Source: an uncultured Lachnospiraceae bacterium
GTDB taxonomy: Bacteria > Bacillota > Clostridia > Lachnospirales > Lachnospiraceae
Assembly: GCA_947599905.1 (NCBI GenBank)
Contig: CANQFR010000007.1
Span: 1-38,719 of the forward strand
Direction: 5' to 3'
Length of the DNA stretch: 38,719 nt
Shown here one piece after another: positions 9,033 through 20,400 of this stretch (position 1 is its first letter; each line of letters starts with the position of its first letter). Made by a program: the position numbers and the translations under genes. The notes beneath the pieces are model-generated. The model was given only the letters and a program-made list of their open reading frames with translations, was not told where the DNA came from and searched no databases.

Positions 9033-9467
9033 TTAGTCCTGCGGCCCCACATACTGCGAGCTGCCGAAGCCAAGGATCATCAGGAAGATCGGCGTCAGGA
9101 AGAGCAGACCGATCGCAAAGCCTGTGCCGTGGCCGAACGCCTTAGACATCTTGAGGTTCAGAAGCACGGTGATTACTAAGACAACGATCCCGGCGACAGC
9201 GCCCAGAATGGCGACAAAGCCGGAAATCTGTCCCAATATGGCGCTGGCGACCGCGCAGGCCAGATAGATCCAGAACATATTCGGATTCTTCCAGGCAAGC
9301 TTGAACTCGATATACACATTGTAAATCGGGATCAGAGACTTCCAGCCGGCCTCGCCTGCCTTCGAAAAGACCTTCCAGTAAGCGACAATTACCAGCAGGT
9401 ACCAGACGATGACAATCGCCGAATAGATGCCGAGCATCGCCACGAGCATTGTTGCGGTTGCATCCAT
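9033..9467 (-). CDS. DUF5684-like small membrane protein
   Basis: YWKVFSKAGEAGWKSLIPIYNVYIEFKLAWK motif plus TM segments; RBS AAGGGGGAA. Confidence 0.8.
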   Translation of the reverse strand: MDATATMLVAMLGIYSAIVIVWYLLVIVAYWKVFSKAGEAGWKSLIPIYNVYIEFKLAWKNPNMFWIYLACAVASAILGQISGFVAILGAVAGIVVLVITVLLNLKMSKAFGHGTGFAIGLLFLTPIFLMILGFGSSQYVGPQD

Positions 9468-9507
9468 GAGAAATTCCCCCTTAAGGTAAGATTAAATAAC
9501 TGGTTTT

Positions 9508-9536
9508 ATCTTATACCTGTTTGTAAATTTTGTCAA
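9508..9536 (-). promoter_or_regulatory. Promoter for the DUF5684-like gene
   Basis: On the minus strand: TTGACA, 17 nt, TAAGAT. Confidence 0.5.
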
Positions 9537-9600
9537 ACGATATTCACGAATATGACATTTTAATTCATGAACAGGCGTTTTCGAAGCGAATGGCAAACAG

Positions 9601-9867
9601 TTACTCCTCGATCACCTGAATTTCCAGATAATCGAACGGGATCTGTTCGATGAAATGATCCTGGCCAAACCGCGTCCGGGACCGCCGCTTGAATTCCGTC
9701 ACATTCGCATCCAGCCAGATCGGCTTGCCGAGGTCCAGATCACAGCAGATTTCGTCCAGCGCCTGGAAGACCATCTGCGTCCGCGACAGGCTGTAATCGC
9801 CGATGGAAATGGTGGCGTCCTTTACAGTTTTATTGTTTCGAATCAGCTTTCCCCACATACGAAACAT
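9601..9867 (-). CDS. Conserved hypothetical protein (~88 aa)
   Basis: MFRMWGKLIRNNKTVKDATISIGDYSLSRTQMVFQALDEICCDLDLGKPIWLDAN...; RBS GAGGGGGGAT before ATG 9867. Confidence 0.65.
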   Translation of the reverse strand: MFRMWGKLIRNNKTVKDATISIGDYSLSRTQMVFQALDEICCDLDLGKPIWLDANVTEFKRRSRTRFGQDHFIEQIPFDYLEIQVIEE

Positions 9868-10067
9868 CAAAATCCCCCCTCTCGATCCCACCATAACACC
9901 CACCGCCGGAAATGTCAAGACCGGGCGGCGCTCCTGACGCGCCGCCTTTCTTTCCGTGCGGATAAAGCGCCCGCAGCGCTTCGGTGACACGCCGCTCCCA
10001 TGCTGTCATAATAGGCAGATAAATCTGCAAATTCTGTTTAATTATACTGGTAAATTCGCGCGGGATG

Positions 10068-10076
10068 TGTTAGAAT
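10068..10076 (+). promoter_or_regulatory. Extended -10 promoter (TGTTAGAAT) for the regulator
   Basis: TGnTAGAAT upstream of ORF 10119; weak -35. Confidence 0.35.
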
Positions 10077-10118
10077 GCAGGAAATAACGAACGGACGTAC
10101 GAAAAGAGGAGGATACTT

Positions 10119-11307
10119 ATGTTCCATCCGGACGGCAGGGGGCTCTCTGTCTATGTATTCAAGTCACTGACGATCGAATATAATGGAAGACCGGTCAACA
10201 CACACCGCGGCAGCACGAAGGTCATTCAGCTTCTGCTGCTGCTTTTGCTCAGCGGGGGCGACGGCGTGCCCAAGCATGCGCTGGTCAGCGCGATCTACGG
10301 GCAGGAGGAAGAAGGCTGGGCCGATTACAACCAGTACGTAAACAATCTGATCTACCGCCTTAAGAAGCTTCTGACCGAGTGGGAAATGGACGGCGCGACG
10401 GTCGAGATCTCCCGAAGCATCTGCTATTTCAGGGCGGATTTCCCGGTGACGGTCGACGCGCTGGAATTCCGGCGCAAATCTCTGGAGGCGTTGGCGTCGG
10501 AAGACGACGGCAGGCTTGCGGCGCTGGAAGAGGCGTTCCAGATGTATACGGATACATTTCTGGAGGAATTCAGCACCGACCTGTGGGTGATCCAGCGGAA
10601 GCGCGAGATCCGTAAGCTGTACTTCCGGGTGACGGAAGCGCTGGGCGAGGGATACCGGGCCAGCGGCAGCCTGAACCGGGCCAGAAACATCTATCATCAG
10701 GCGGCCGTGTGGTTCCCCTTCGAATCCTTCCGTCTGCGCGAAATGGACTGCCTGATCGGCCTGAACGATTACGAGGGGGCCTACGCCCTCTATACGGATA
10801 TCCGCCAGAGCTACGCCGGCGCGATGGAGGTCATGCCGGAGCGCGAGATCCAGAAGCGGCTGGCGATCGTGGAGAAACGGCTCGGCCATTCCGCGAGGAC
10901 GCTGCCCGAGATCGTGGCGTTTCTCCGCACAAACGCCCGCACCGGCGCATTTTACTGCCATTACGCCGTCTTCGTGAGTTTCTGTCAGATCCTGGCAAGG
11001 CTCGCGGAACGCAGCGGCCGTCCCTTGTCCCTGATGCTGTGTACATGGACGGACGGGGGGGGTATCGAAACCGGACGCTGACCGGACAGAGCAGCAGATG
11101 TCCCTTCTCAGGGCCGTGATCGGGCGCGTATTCCGCGCCGGGGACGTCTATACGCAGTTCGGCAGTCGTCAGTTCCTGATCATTCTCAGCGGTACCGGAC
11201 GCGAGAACGGTACGCAGATCTTCACGCGGCTTTTGCGGGAATGGAACCGTCAGGAGGACGCCTTCGGCGAACTCAGCTACAGTTTGGAAACACTGCAGGG
11301 CTTTTGA
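10119..11307 (+). pseudogene. SARP/BTAD-type transcriptional regulator with degenerate GGDEF-like C-terminus, frame broken at a G8 tract (11055-11062)
   Basis: ORF 10119-11081 stops just after G8. Removing one G gives a 395-aa reading to 11307: ...CTWTDGGVSKPDADRTEQQMSLLRAVIGRVFRAGDVYTQFGSRQFLIILSGTGRENGTQIFTRLLREW. Pseudogene, phase-variable or sequencing error cannot be separated here. Confidence 0.7.
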
Positions 11308-11360
11308 TGTCAAAAAACAGCTATTTCATGTAAATAATATAGTTTTTGAGAGAGTTGCTT

Positions 11361-11369
11361 TGCTATAGT
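11361..11369 (+). promoter_or_regulatory. Candidate extended -10 (TGCTATAGT) for the adhesin gene
   Basis: TG-n-TATAGT about 60 nt before ATG 11432 in a locally AT-rich region. Confidence 0.4.
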
Positions 11370-11431
11370 GATATTAAGTAAAATTATCGGTAGCTGCATG
11401 GGGATAAATGGAATCGTTCAGGAGGGATATT

Positions 11432-14400
11432 ATGAAGACGATGGAGAGGAAAAAGTTCTTATCGAGGGCGTTGGCGTTCGTTCTGGCGTTGGCCATGACG
11501 ATTACCAGCACCGGGGTCAGTTACGCGGCCGAGTCGGTCGGTTCGGTGACGGAACCCACCTCGGCGCCGGAGACACAGGCGGATATACAGGACGACGGTC
11601 CGGGGAGTACGGACATTCTGAATGAGGATCTGGGCGAACAGTCCGAGATCGTGTCGGAACCGTCTTCTGATAGTTTGGAGGAGGAGACGGAGGCCGTCAC
11701 GGAAGTGGCTGAAAATACCGAGGCAAGTACCGAGGCCGTTGAGGATACTGAGGCGAGTACCGAAGCTGTCGGGAATACTGAGGCAAGTACTGAGGCGGAC
11801 ACGGAAGCTGTCGGGGATACTGAGACAAGTACCGAAGCTGCTGAGGGTACCGAGACAAATACCGAAGCGAGTACAGAGGAGACAGACGGGGCCGGGGAGT
11901 CGACCGCTGCCGGTGAGACCCTTCAGGATCCGGACGCTGTGACAGGCGACGGCACTGAGGTTATCGGGGAGACCACTGCGGCCGCTGCGGAAGACGAAGA
12001 ATTTGACGAGAGCAAATATCAGCACGACGAGGAAGGTAACCTGATCCTCGATGAAGACGGCAATCCGATCCCGATCGAGGGCGAAGGGACGGCTTCGTCT
12101 TCAGAGAAATCATCGGAAGCAGTAGAAAGAACCACAACTGCAGGCGGCGTAGAGATCGGTCTTTACGCCGAAGCCGGCGTGCTGCCGAACGGCGTCAAGA
12201 TGAGCGCCCGCAAGGTGAACGTGACCGCGAACGCGCGTGAGGCCCTGACGGAGGCTGTCGGTGCGGACAATGTGGAGATCAAGGATATTCTGGCGATCGA
12301 TATTCGGTTGAAGGATGCAGACGGCGAAACGGTGCAGCCGGAAGGCGCGGTGACCGTAACCTACGAGGTGTCCAATACGGACATCTGGGACGGCGTCGAT
12401 TCGGCGGCTGTATATTATGTAGACGGGGATGAGGTAGAATGGGTGACCGACGCCGCGGTGGGTGAGCCGGTCACATTCGACGCGCCGCATTTCAGCGTCT
12501 ACGCGCTGGTGCTGATGGGCGCGGCGGAAGAAGAGGAGCAGACGTATACGCTGAATATCGAGCATGTGCTGACGGCAGATGTTGGCGGAGCCTGGGGCGT
12601 GCAGTCTTTCGGTGAGGTTGATACGATTGAATTGACGGCGGAGGATCTGGCTGATGGTTATGACCTCCAATCGCAGACGATCCTGCGCGAAGGGCTTGAA
12701 GTTACATCTGAACTGCAGACACTGACAGCGGATGATTTTGTAAACGGGACACTGGATCTTCGGATTGACTATGGGGTGAAGGACGGCTACCGTGCAGTTT
12801 ATAATAAGGATCTTGTAACGACAGCTGTTTACATGGGCACATTTAGTGATGTTGATATCGTATTATGTGAGGCTGTCGGTATCGTGATTGAGATTTATAA
12901 GAATGGCGTGTTGACGGACAGGAAATCTGAAGCGGTGGATTTGGATAATAACAAAAGGGCCAAGTTTACCTATCCGTTGGCGGTAGAGAATGGTTACACT
13001 GTAACGGTGACTTCTGAGGATAAGGGGCATTTAACAGATTGCGCTTATAAGAATAGAGAAGTATCCGCGACAGTTGTAAATGGCGAAGATTCCGCGATCT
13101 ATACGCTTCGTATTGACATGGATGCTGATACAGTGGAGTATACAGTTTTACATAAATATGAAGATAAAGAAGAAGCTTTTCTTACGGAAAAAAAGTCTGG
13201 TACTGCCGGAGAAATGACACAGGCGGAACCGTACGATGGCTATGATAAAGATCATTATACGATAGGGGATATTGAGCAGAAGGAGATCAGGGCAGAAGGC
13301 ACCGAGGTTACGATAACATATATTGCGAATACATATTATGTGATTTATGAGACCGAGGGCGGTTCTTATGTAGCACCTACAGCTGGAAAATACAATACGA
13401 CGGTTTCTCTTACTTCCAAACGACCGACTCGCCAGGGATATACATTTGCCGGGTGGAGTCTGGATAATAAAGAGGGGAATACTATAACTGCCGTAGAGAT
13501 TAGTGAAGATACGCTTAAAGACGGTGGGGTATATGTATACGCAAAATGGAAACCGGACAATGTGAAGTATACTTTGGTTTACATGGCTGAAAATGCCGAT
13601 GACGATAATTATTCGTATGTTGGATCTGTGGAACAATCGGGGCGGGCAGGTACAACTGCTCAAGCGAATAGCAACAGTATAAAACCAAACGGATTCGATA
13701 GCGAGCATTTTACATTTGAAAGTTCTGAATCAGCGGTGATCGAAGGCGATGGATCCACTGTTATTCGAGTTTATTACTCGCGAAATGAATATACGATTAC
13801 GTTTAATGCTAAAGATAGAGGAAGATTAATTTGCAGAAAAGAAGAACATACACATAGTCCAAAGCCAACGTCGAATCCAGGGATTGAGGAAAACAAAGGG
13901 AAGAAAAACGGGTGTTATAAATCGACAGAACATTTTTTTATATTCGGGAGCTATTATCAATGGGATTTAGTCTGTAATAAACAACATACCCATTCTTCGG
14001 CCTGTTATGAGACATTGACGGTTACTTATACTCTCACCGCAAAATATGAAGCAGACATTCGTCAGCTTTGGAAAGAAACTGTTGGGTATAGCAAAATGTG
14101 GAGCTGGAAAGACGACGGCCATTATACTAATTGTCAGGCCAAGATGCCCGGAGAGAATATGGTCGTTAATGAACACTCTAACTCTGGAGAAACATCTGAG
14201 ACATTAGTTTATTATATTGAGGTTGATAAAGAGGAAGATGGCGCAACAGAGGGACCAAGTAATACAGCGGCCGCCGGCAGGTATTTTAAAGAGTATTTGT
14301 CTTATACGATGAAGATGTCATCTGGAACTACACCGACTTATAACGAAGAGTACTTCGAAATAGACGGATATGATCGCTGTTATACAAATGTTAGGTTTAG

Positions 14401-17400
14401 TACCGATGAATGGGCACAGAACGGCGATAACGTATTTTATTACACGCGTAAAAATTATACGCTTGAGCTTAAGAATTGGGATGGTAATCAAAATAACAAT
14501 ACGCAATCCGTACCCTATACGGCTTCTTTGGAGCAGTATTTAAAAGAAAAACCGAACTCGGATGTTATATTTGACGGTTGGTATATTGATCCGGAGTTAA
14601 CAACGAAGAACACGAATACCACGATGCCGAAAAACCTAGTACTTTATGGTAAGTGGTCTTCGAAGAATGTGACTGTGACATATCTTAATTCTGCGAATGG
14701 ACCTAAAGATGTAGATCTTCCTGAGGCAACTACTGTTGCAAAAGGCCGCGGCCTGTCGGGAGGCGTGCCGGTTGTCGAAGACCTCAGTGGAGAATACATA
14801 TTTGAGGGGTGGGAAGACGAAGAGGGAAATCCTTTTACCGGGATTGATCCGATTGAGGAGGATGTCATTGTATATGCTAAGTGGAGTCCCAAAACAATAA
14901 CAAGTTATACGGTCAGATATCTTAGCAAAGATGAGAATGATGCAGATTTCCTCGCGGAAGAAGAAACTTTTGGCAATAAGCAGATCGGTTCTACTGTAAT
15001 TGCAAATGCAAAGAACAAACAGGGATATATAGTAGATAAGACAACAGAAACTTTGATTTTGAAAGGGAATGCGAGCGAGAATGTTATTACGTTCTACTAT
15101 ACTAAGCTTACGAGCATAACCTATTCTCGAATACATAAATATGTCGGGAGTAAAAAATATGCGGAGAATACGATAAAAGAAGAAGAACTTGCAGTACTGT
15201 CACCTGAATTTTTTGTAAATGTTGATAAGAACATATTAACTGATCAGTCAAAGGCAGGATATAGCTTGGTGGGTGATCAGCGGAAGAAATTGAGCGTTAA
15301 CCCGAATGCTTCGAATGAAGTGGTTTTTGAGTTTACGCCGACTGTATATAATATTACCTACGAGATTCCTGAAGATGCTGCGTGGGAAAGTGGACAGAAT
15401 CATCCTTCTACATATACAGTCGAGGACGATTTTACCATAGGCAATCCTTCTCGCGAAGGATATGAATTCGCAGGCTGGACGCTGGGAGAAGGAACCAGTG
15501 TAGTAGGAACTGATGCTGAGCATAACGCGAAGTCTGTTCATATTGAGGCGGGGACAAAGGGAAACCTGACATTCATTGCTACGTGGAAGAAAATTGGTTT
15601 GGCTGTAACAAAAACAGCGGATATTGATAAGGCAAATCTTGGTGATACGATTCAATATACCATCACAGTCAATAATGAGGGGGATTTGCCGGTTAATATC
15701 GAGAGCGTGATCGATTCGATGGCGCCTGATACGAACTTAATCGAAGTCGCTGATTCAAACGAAGGCGATAGTGCGAACAGTAATCTGCTTGGGGTGGGCG
15801 CAAATAAAACATATCTATTTACGCACAAAGTGACAGCAGATGATTTAAGCAAAGCAACTGAGAGAACAGATTCAGTTGAGGAAGGCAACGCAGCCGAAAA
15901 GATTCTGTCCAATACGGTAACTGTGGTAGGCAAGTCAATGGAGAGCCAACAACAGGTGACCGTTACAGCTACTGCTAACGTAACGTTGAAACCAACGAAG
16001 CCACAAAATATATATGTGTATTTGGCCGTGGCAGGAGGACTGGAAACCCTCCTTGGTACGGATGAACCATGGACTTCTCCACGGACAACACCAGATGGTA
16101 TTACCTATCTCGTCATCGGGTATTTTAAAGATGTAGACTTACCGGAAGCCAGTAGTTGTAATCAAAAAGATAATATTGATTACTTCGCTAAGCAGGATAA
16201 GTTTACTACCGATACCATTAAGACAATGATTAGTAACAGCGAGTTGATTCTCTATGAAGAGAATGAAAAAGTCCCTGATGCTTTACAGGAGATATATGAC
16301 GATGGTTGGTTAAATTCCGTTAATTGGAATAAAGATGATGCTGAAACGAAATATGGTCTTTATGGTGTTAATGGCGGTGCGGATCATTATCCGAGTGCAG
16401 GTTCAGGATGGACATGGCATCTGGACGGGTATTTAGAGCCTATAAATAAATCGTTTACAATAGAAAAACAGGTAACAAATGGAAAAGACACAAACAATGA
16501 TGGTATTCCAGAGTTCAATGTTGGTGAAACCGTAGAGTTTGATATAACCTATACCAATACCGGTGATATAGCTTTGGAAAACTGTTCTGTCACTGAAGTA
16601 TTAGACGGAGTAGCATTCAAAACGCCCGAAGAGGGGGATTCTTATACACTGGAAGAAAACGGAAAAGTAGCAAGGTTTTCGTTGGGGGCAAATTCGAGTA
16701 TCCACATTCCTGCAACATATACTGTCGTGACGGAAGATGCAGAGACAAAGAAAACGAATGTTGCTGAAGGAAAAGCTGCCGGCGTCATGGAAAAGGCTGT
16801 AGCAAGTGCGGAGTTTTATGTGAATCCGATCACGCCGAAATTGGCAATAATGAAGACCGCATCCGATGAGATTGAGTCCGGAAAGATCCTTCAATACACA
16901 ATTACAGTGGAGAATACCGGCAACACAGCTCTTAACAATGTGGTTATAACTGATCCGCTGCCGAAGGACGTGAGTTTCTTCCGTAGTTCCAGTAATGCAT
17001 CTTTCTCGGATGGTAAGGTCACTGCAACTATTCCGACACTGGCTGTCGGGGAAAAGGCAGTCGTGAACATCTGGGTCACGGTTCAGGCAGCGGAGGAAAA
17101 AGATATCACGAATACGGCGTCTGTTACCAGTGATGAAATTACGACTCCGCAGACAGACGACGCGCCAACGCATGTCACAGTTCCCGAAAAGGAAAAGGTG
17201 ACCCTTACCGTTACGAAGAAAGTGGATGGAGATGGCGCAGATTCTGATGATGCATTTACCTTCAATGTGACCATCAATGACAATACAGAACAATTAACCC
17301 TTAAAACAGGAGAGTCTCATGTGTATGAATTGGTTAAGGGTGATACTTATTCTGTGGAAGAAAATGCTACCGAAATCGAAGGTTATTCGGAGAATCATCA

Positions 17401-20400
17401 GGTCTTCAAGAGCGCTGAAGGTGGTATCCAGAATCATGTGACGGCGGCATTTGTCAATCATTATGTGCCAGAGTATTCCCTGTCCGCAGAGAAGAAACTG
17501 ACGAATAAGGGAAGCGGCGATAATGGCACATTTAAGGCCGGAGACACTGCGAATTTCAGCATTACAGTCACGAATAACGGTAATATGACGCAGGAGAACG
17601 TGACTGTAACTGAGGAACTGGACGGCGCGGAGTTCGTCAATGGGTCGGGCTATGACATTGTGGATGGGAAGGCTGTGATCGAGAGTATTGCGCCGGGCGA
17701 GAGCGTGGTTGTGAAGGCGAAGTATACCCTGACGGCAGCCGATATTGACAGCACTGATGAATTGAAGAATATCGCAACGGTACAGGGTAATAATGGCGAT
17801 GATCCCGATCCGACGCCTGAAACCGATATTCCAAAGGAAGCGCAGCGAGGCCGTCTGTCGGTGGTTAAGCGTGTAATGGGCGGCACGAATGCCGGTTTCG
17901 ATTTGAATGATACCGTGAAGTACCACATTGTCGTCACGAACACTGGTAATGTGACGCTGACAAATGTGACGGTTGAGGATGATTTGCCCGGCGCAGAGAT
18001 AATCGAGGGTATGGGTTATACCGTCAATGGCGACGGCAATGCTGTGATTGCATCCCTTGCTCCCGGCGGGAAGATTGATTTGAACGCCACATATTTGGTC
18101 AAAGAGGATAATATTAAAGCTGGAGAGATTGTGAACAAGGCTGTTGCAACCGGCACGTCTCCCGATGGCAAGGAAGTTAGCGGACAGGGTATGGTGAAAG
18201 TTATGACTGTGAAACCGGCCCCGAGTCTGACCGCCGAGAAACGCCTGACGAATTCCGGTTCCGGTGCAGGCGGCGCGTTCAAAGTAGGAGATACGGCGGA
18301 ATTTGATATTACTGTGACCAATAGCGGGAATCTCACACAGGAGAAGGTTACTGTTAGCGAAGGTCTTGAAGGCGCAGTGATCTTGGACGGCGACGGTTAT
18401 AACGTTATGAATGGTGAGGCGGTCATTACTGGTTTGGCTCCCGGAGCGTCAGTGGTTGTAAAGGCAGTTTATACGATTCAGCAAAAAGACATTGACGGTT
18501 CTGGTCTGAAGAATATTGCATCTGTAGCTGGCGATGATGGCACTGATCCGGTAGACCCGGAGACCGAGATACCGGTGGAACGGAAGTCACAGTTAACGGT
18601 AACCAAGCGGGTACGGAGCAAAAATTTCGGCTATAATTATAACGAAGAAGTAATATATACCGTAACTGTTAAGAATACTGGAAGCGTAACACTCCACGAT
18701 GTTACCGTGAAGGATGATCTGACCGGCGATGAGTGGATTGTTAAAGAAAATGAGGGCAGCGAGTCCGGCGTGCTGGCGCCTAATGAGGAGCAGCGTTTCG
18801 AGACGAAGGCATATCATGTAACCGAAGCTGATATTCTGAAAGGGCGCATTACAAATACCGCTACCGCAGAAGGTAAGGATCCAGATGGAGAAAATGTTAG
18901 CGGAAAGGCAAGTGTGGTCGTTTCTACAGTGAAACCGGCTCCGAGTCTGCTAGTCGAGAAGACAGCGAATCCTGAGACTGATGTGACACTTGGCAGTCCC
19001 ATCATTTACACGATTACGGTGACGAATACAGGCAACGTAACCGTAAACGATATAACGCTGACAGACCCGCTTACCGGTTTGAGCAGCAGTATAGGATCCC
19101 TGGCTCCCGGAGCGAAGAGTAGTCCGAATGTGGTTATTTACCGTGTGAAGGAAGCAGATATTCTGAGGGGCAGCATCCTGAATACGGCGACTGCTGCGGG
19201 GACAGCTGCAGATCCGGATCATACGGAAGTTGAGGCAGCCGGTTCAGTAACGGTTACGACTGTTCAGAAGAACGGTCATCTGACCGTGACTAAAACCACG
19301 ACAAGCTCTCCGAAGAACGGCGAGACCTACGCGCTTGGCGAGACGATTACCTATCATGTTACGGCGACAAATGACGGCAACCTGACACTAACGGGCATCG
19401 AAGTCTGGGATGGTCTGACCAAAGACCTGTGGAAGATTGATGAGCTTGAACCCGGTGAAAGCAGGACTTTTACGGCATCCTATGTAGTGACGGAGGACGA
19501 CATCAAGGCAGGTAAAGTTGTCAATGAGGCAACAGCAACCGGTAAGAGTCCTGATCCGCAGAAACCAGAGGTTCCGACAGATCCGGGCAGAACAGAAGAT
19601 CAGACAGACCCGGTGACGCCAGCGATTCAGGTAGAAAAGACTGTCAGAGGCCATAATTACGGATACCAGCTGGGTGAAGAGATCACATATTTCATTCATG
19701 TGACGAATACGGGTAACGTAACACTCACGGATGTTCATGTAACGGATGGGCTGGAAGGGGCGGTAATTACAGCTGGTAATGGCTACAGCGTTACTGATGA
19801 CGGTACGGCTATAATTGGCGAGATGGAGCCGGGCGATAAGGTAACGGTAACCGCCGCATATACAGTGACAATTGAAGATATCGCGAACGGAGAAATCAGA
19901 AACACAGCGGAAGCCGTGGGTGTATATGGCGAAGAATCCGTAAATGGTATCGACAGCGTGGATGTGATACCGGCGGCCCCGATTCCCGGCCATGCAGTTG
20001 AGAAGACTGTCGAGAATGAGGGAACAGGAGCGGAAGGTGCATTCAAACTGGGAGAGACGATTCGTTACCAGATCGTAGTAGAAAACACCGGAAATACAGT
20101 TCTGAATGACCTGGAGATCACTGATGCGATGTTCGGCACTACGGATGAAGAACATAGTAAGGTCGGGGTGACAGTAGCAAACGGCGGCGTGGTAACGTAT
20201 GCATGGAATAGTAATAAACTCCTGCTGTCCGGCCTGCAGCCGCGCAACAATGTGAACCCGAAAGACCCGAACAACTACAACGTCCGTGCGGTCATTACTT
20301 ACGACCATGTGGTGACGGAAGACGATATCAAGACGGCGAATACCTCCGGCGGACTTACGAATATTGTAATGGTAGGAGGTATGGGAACTAGTGTTACAAC

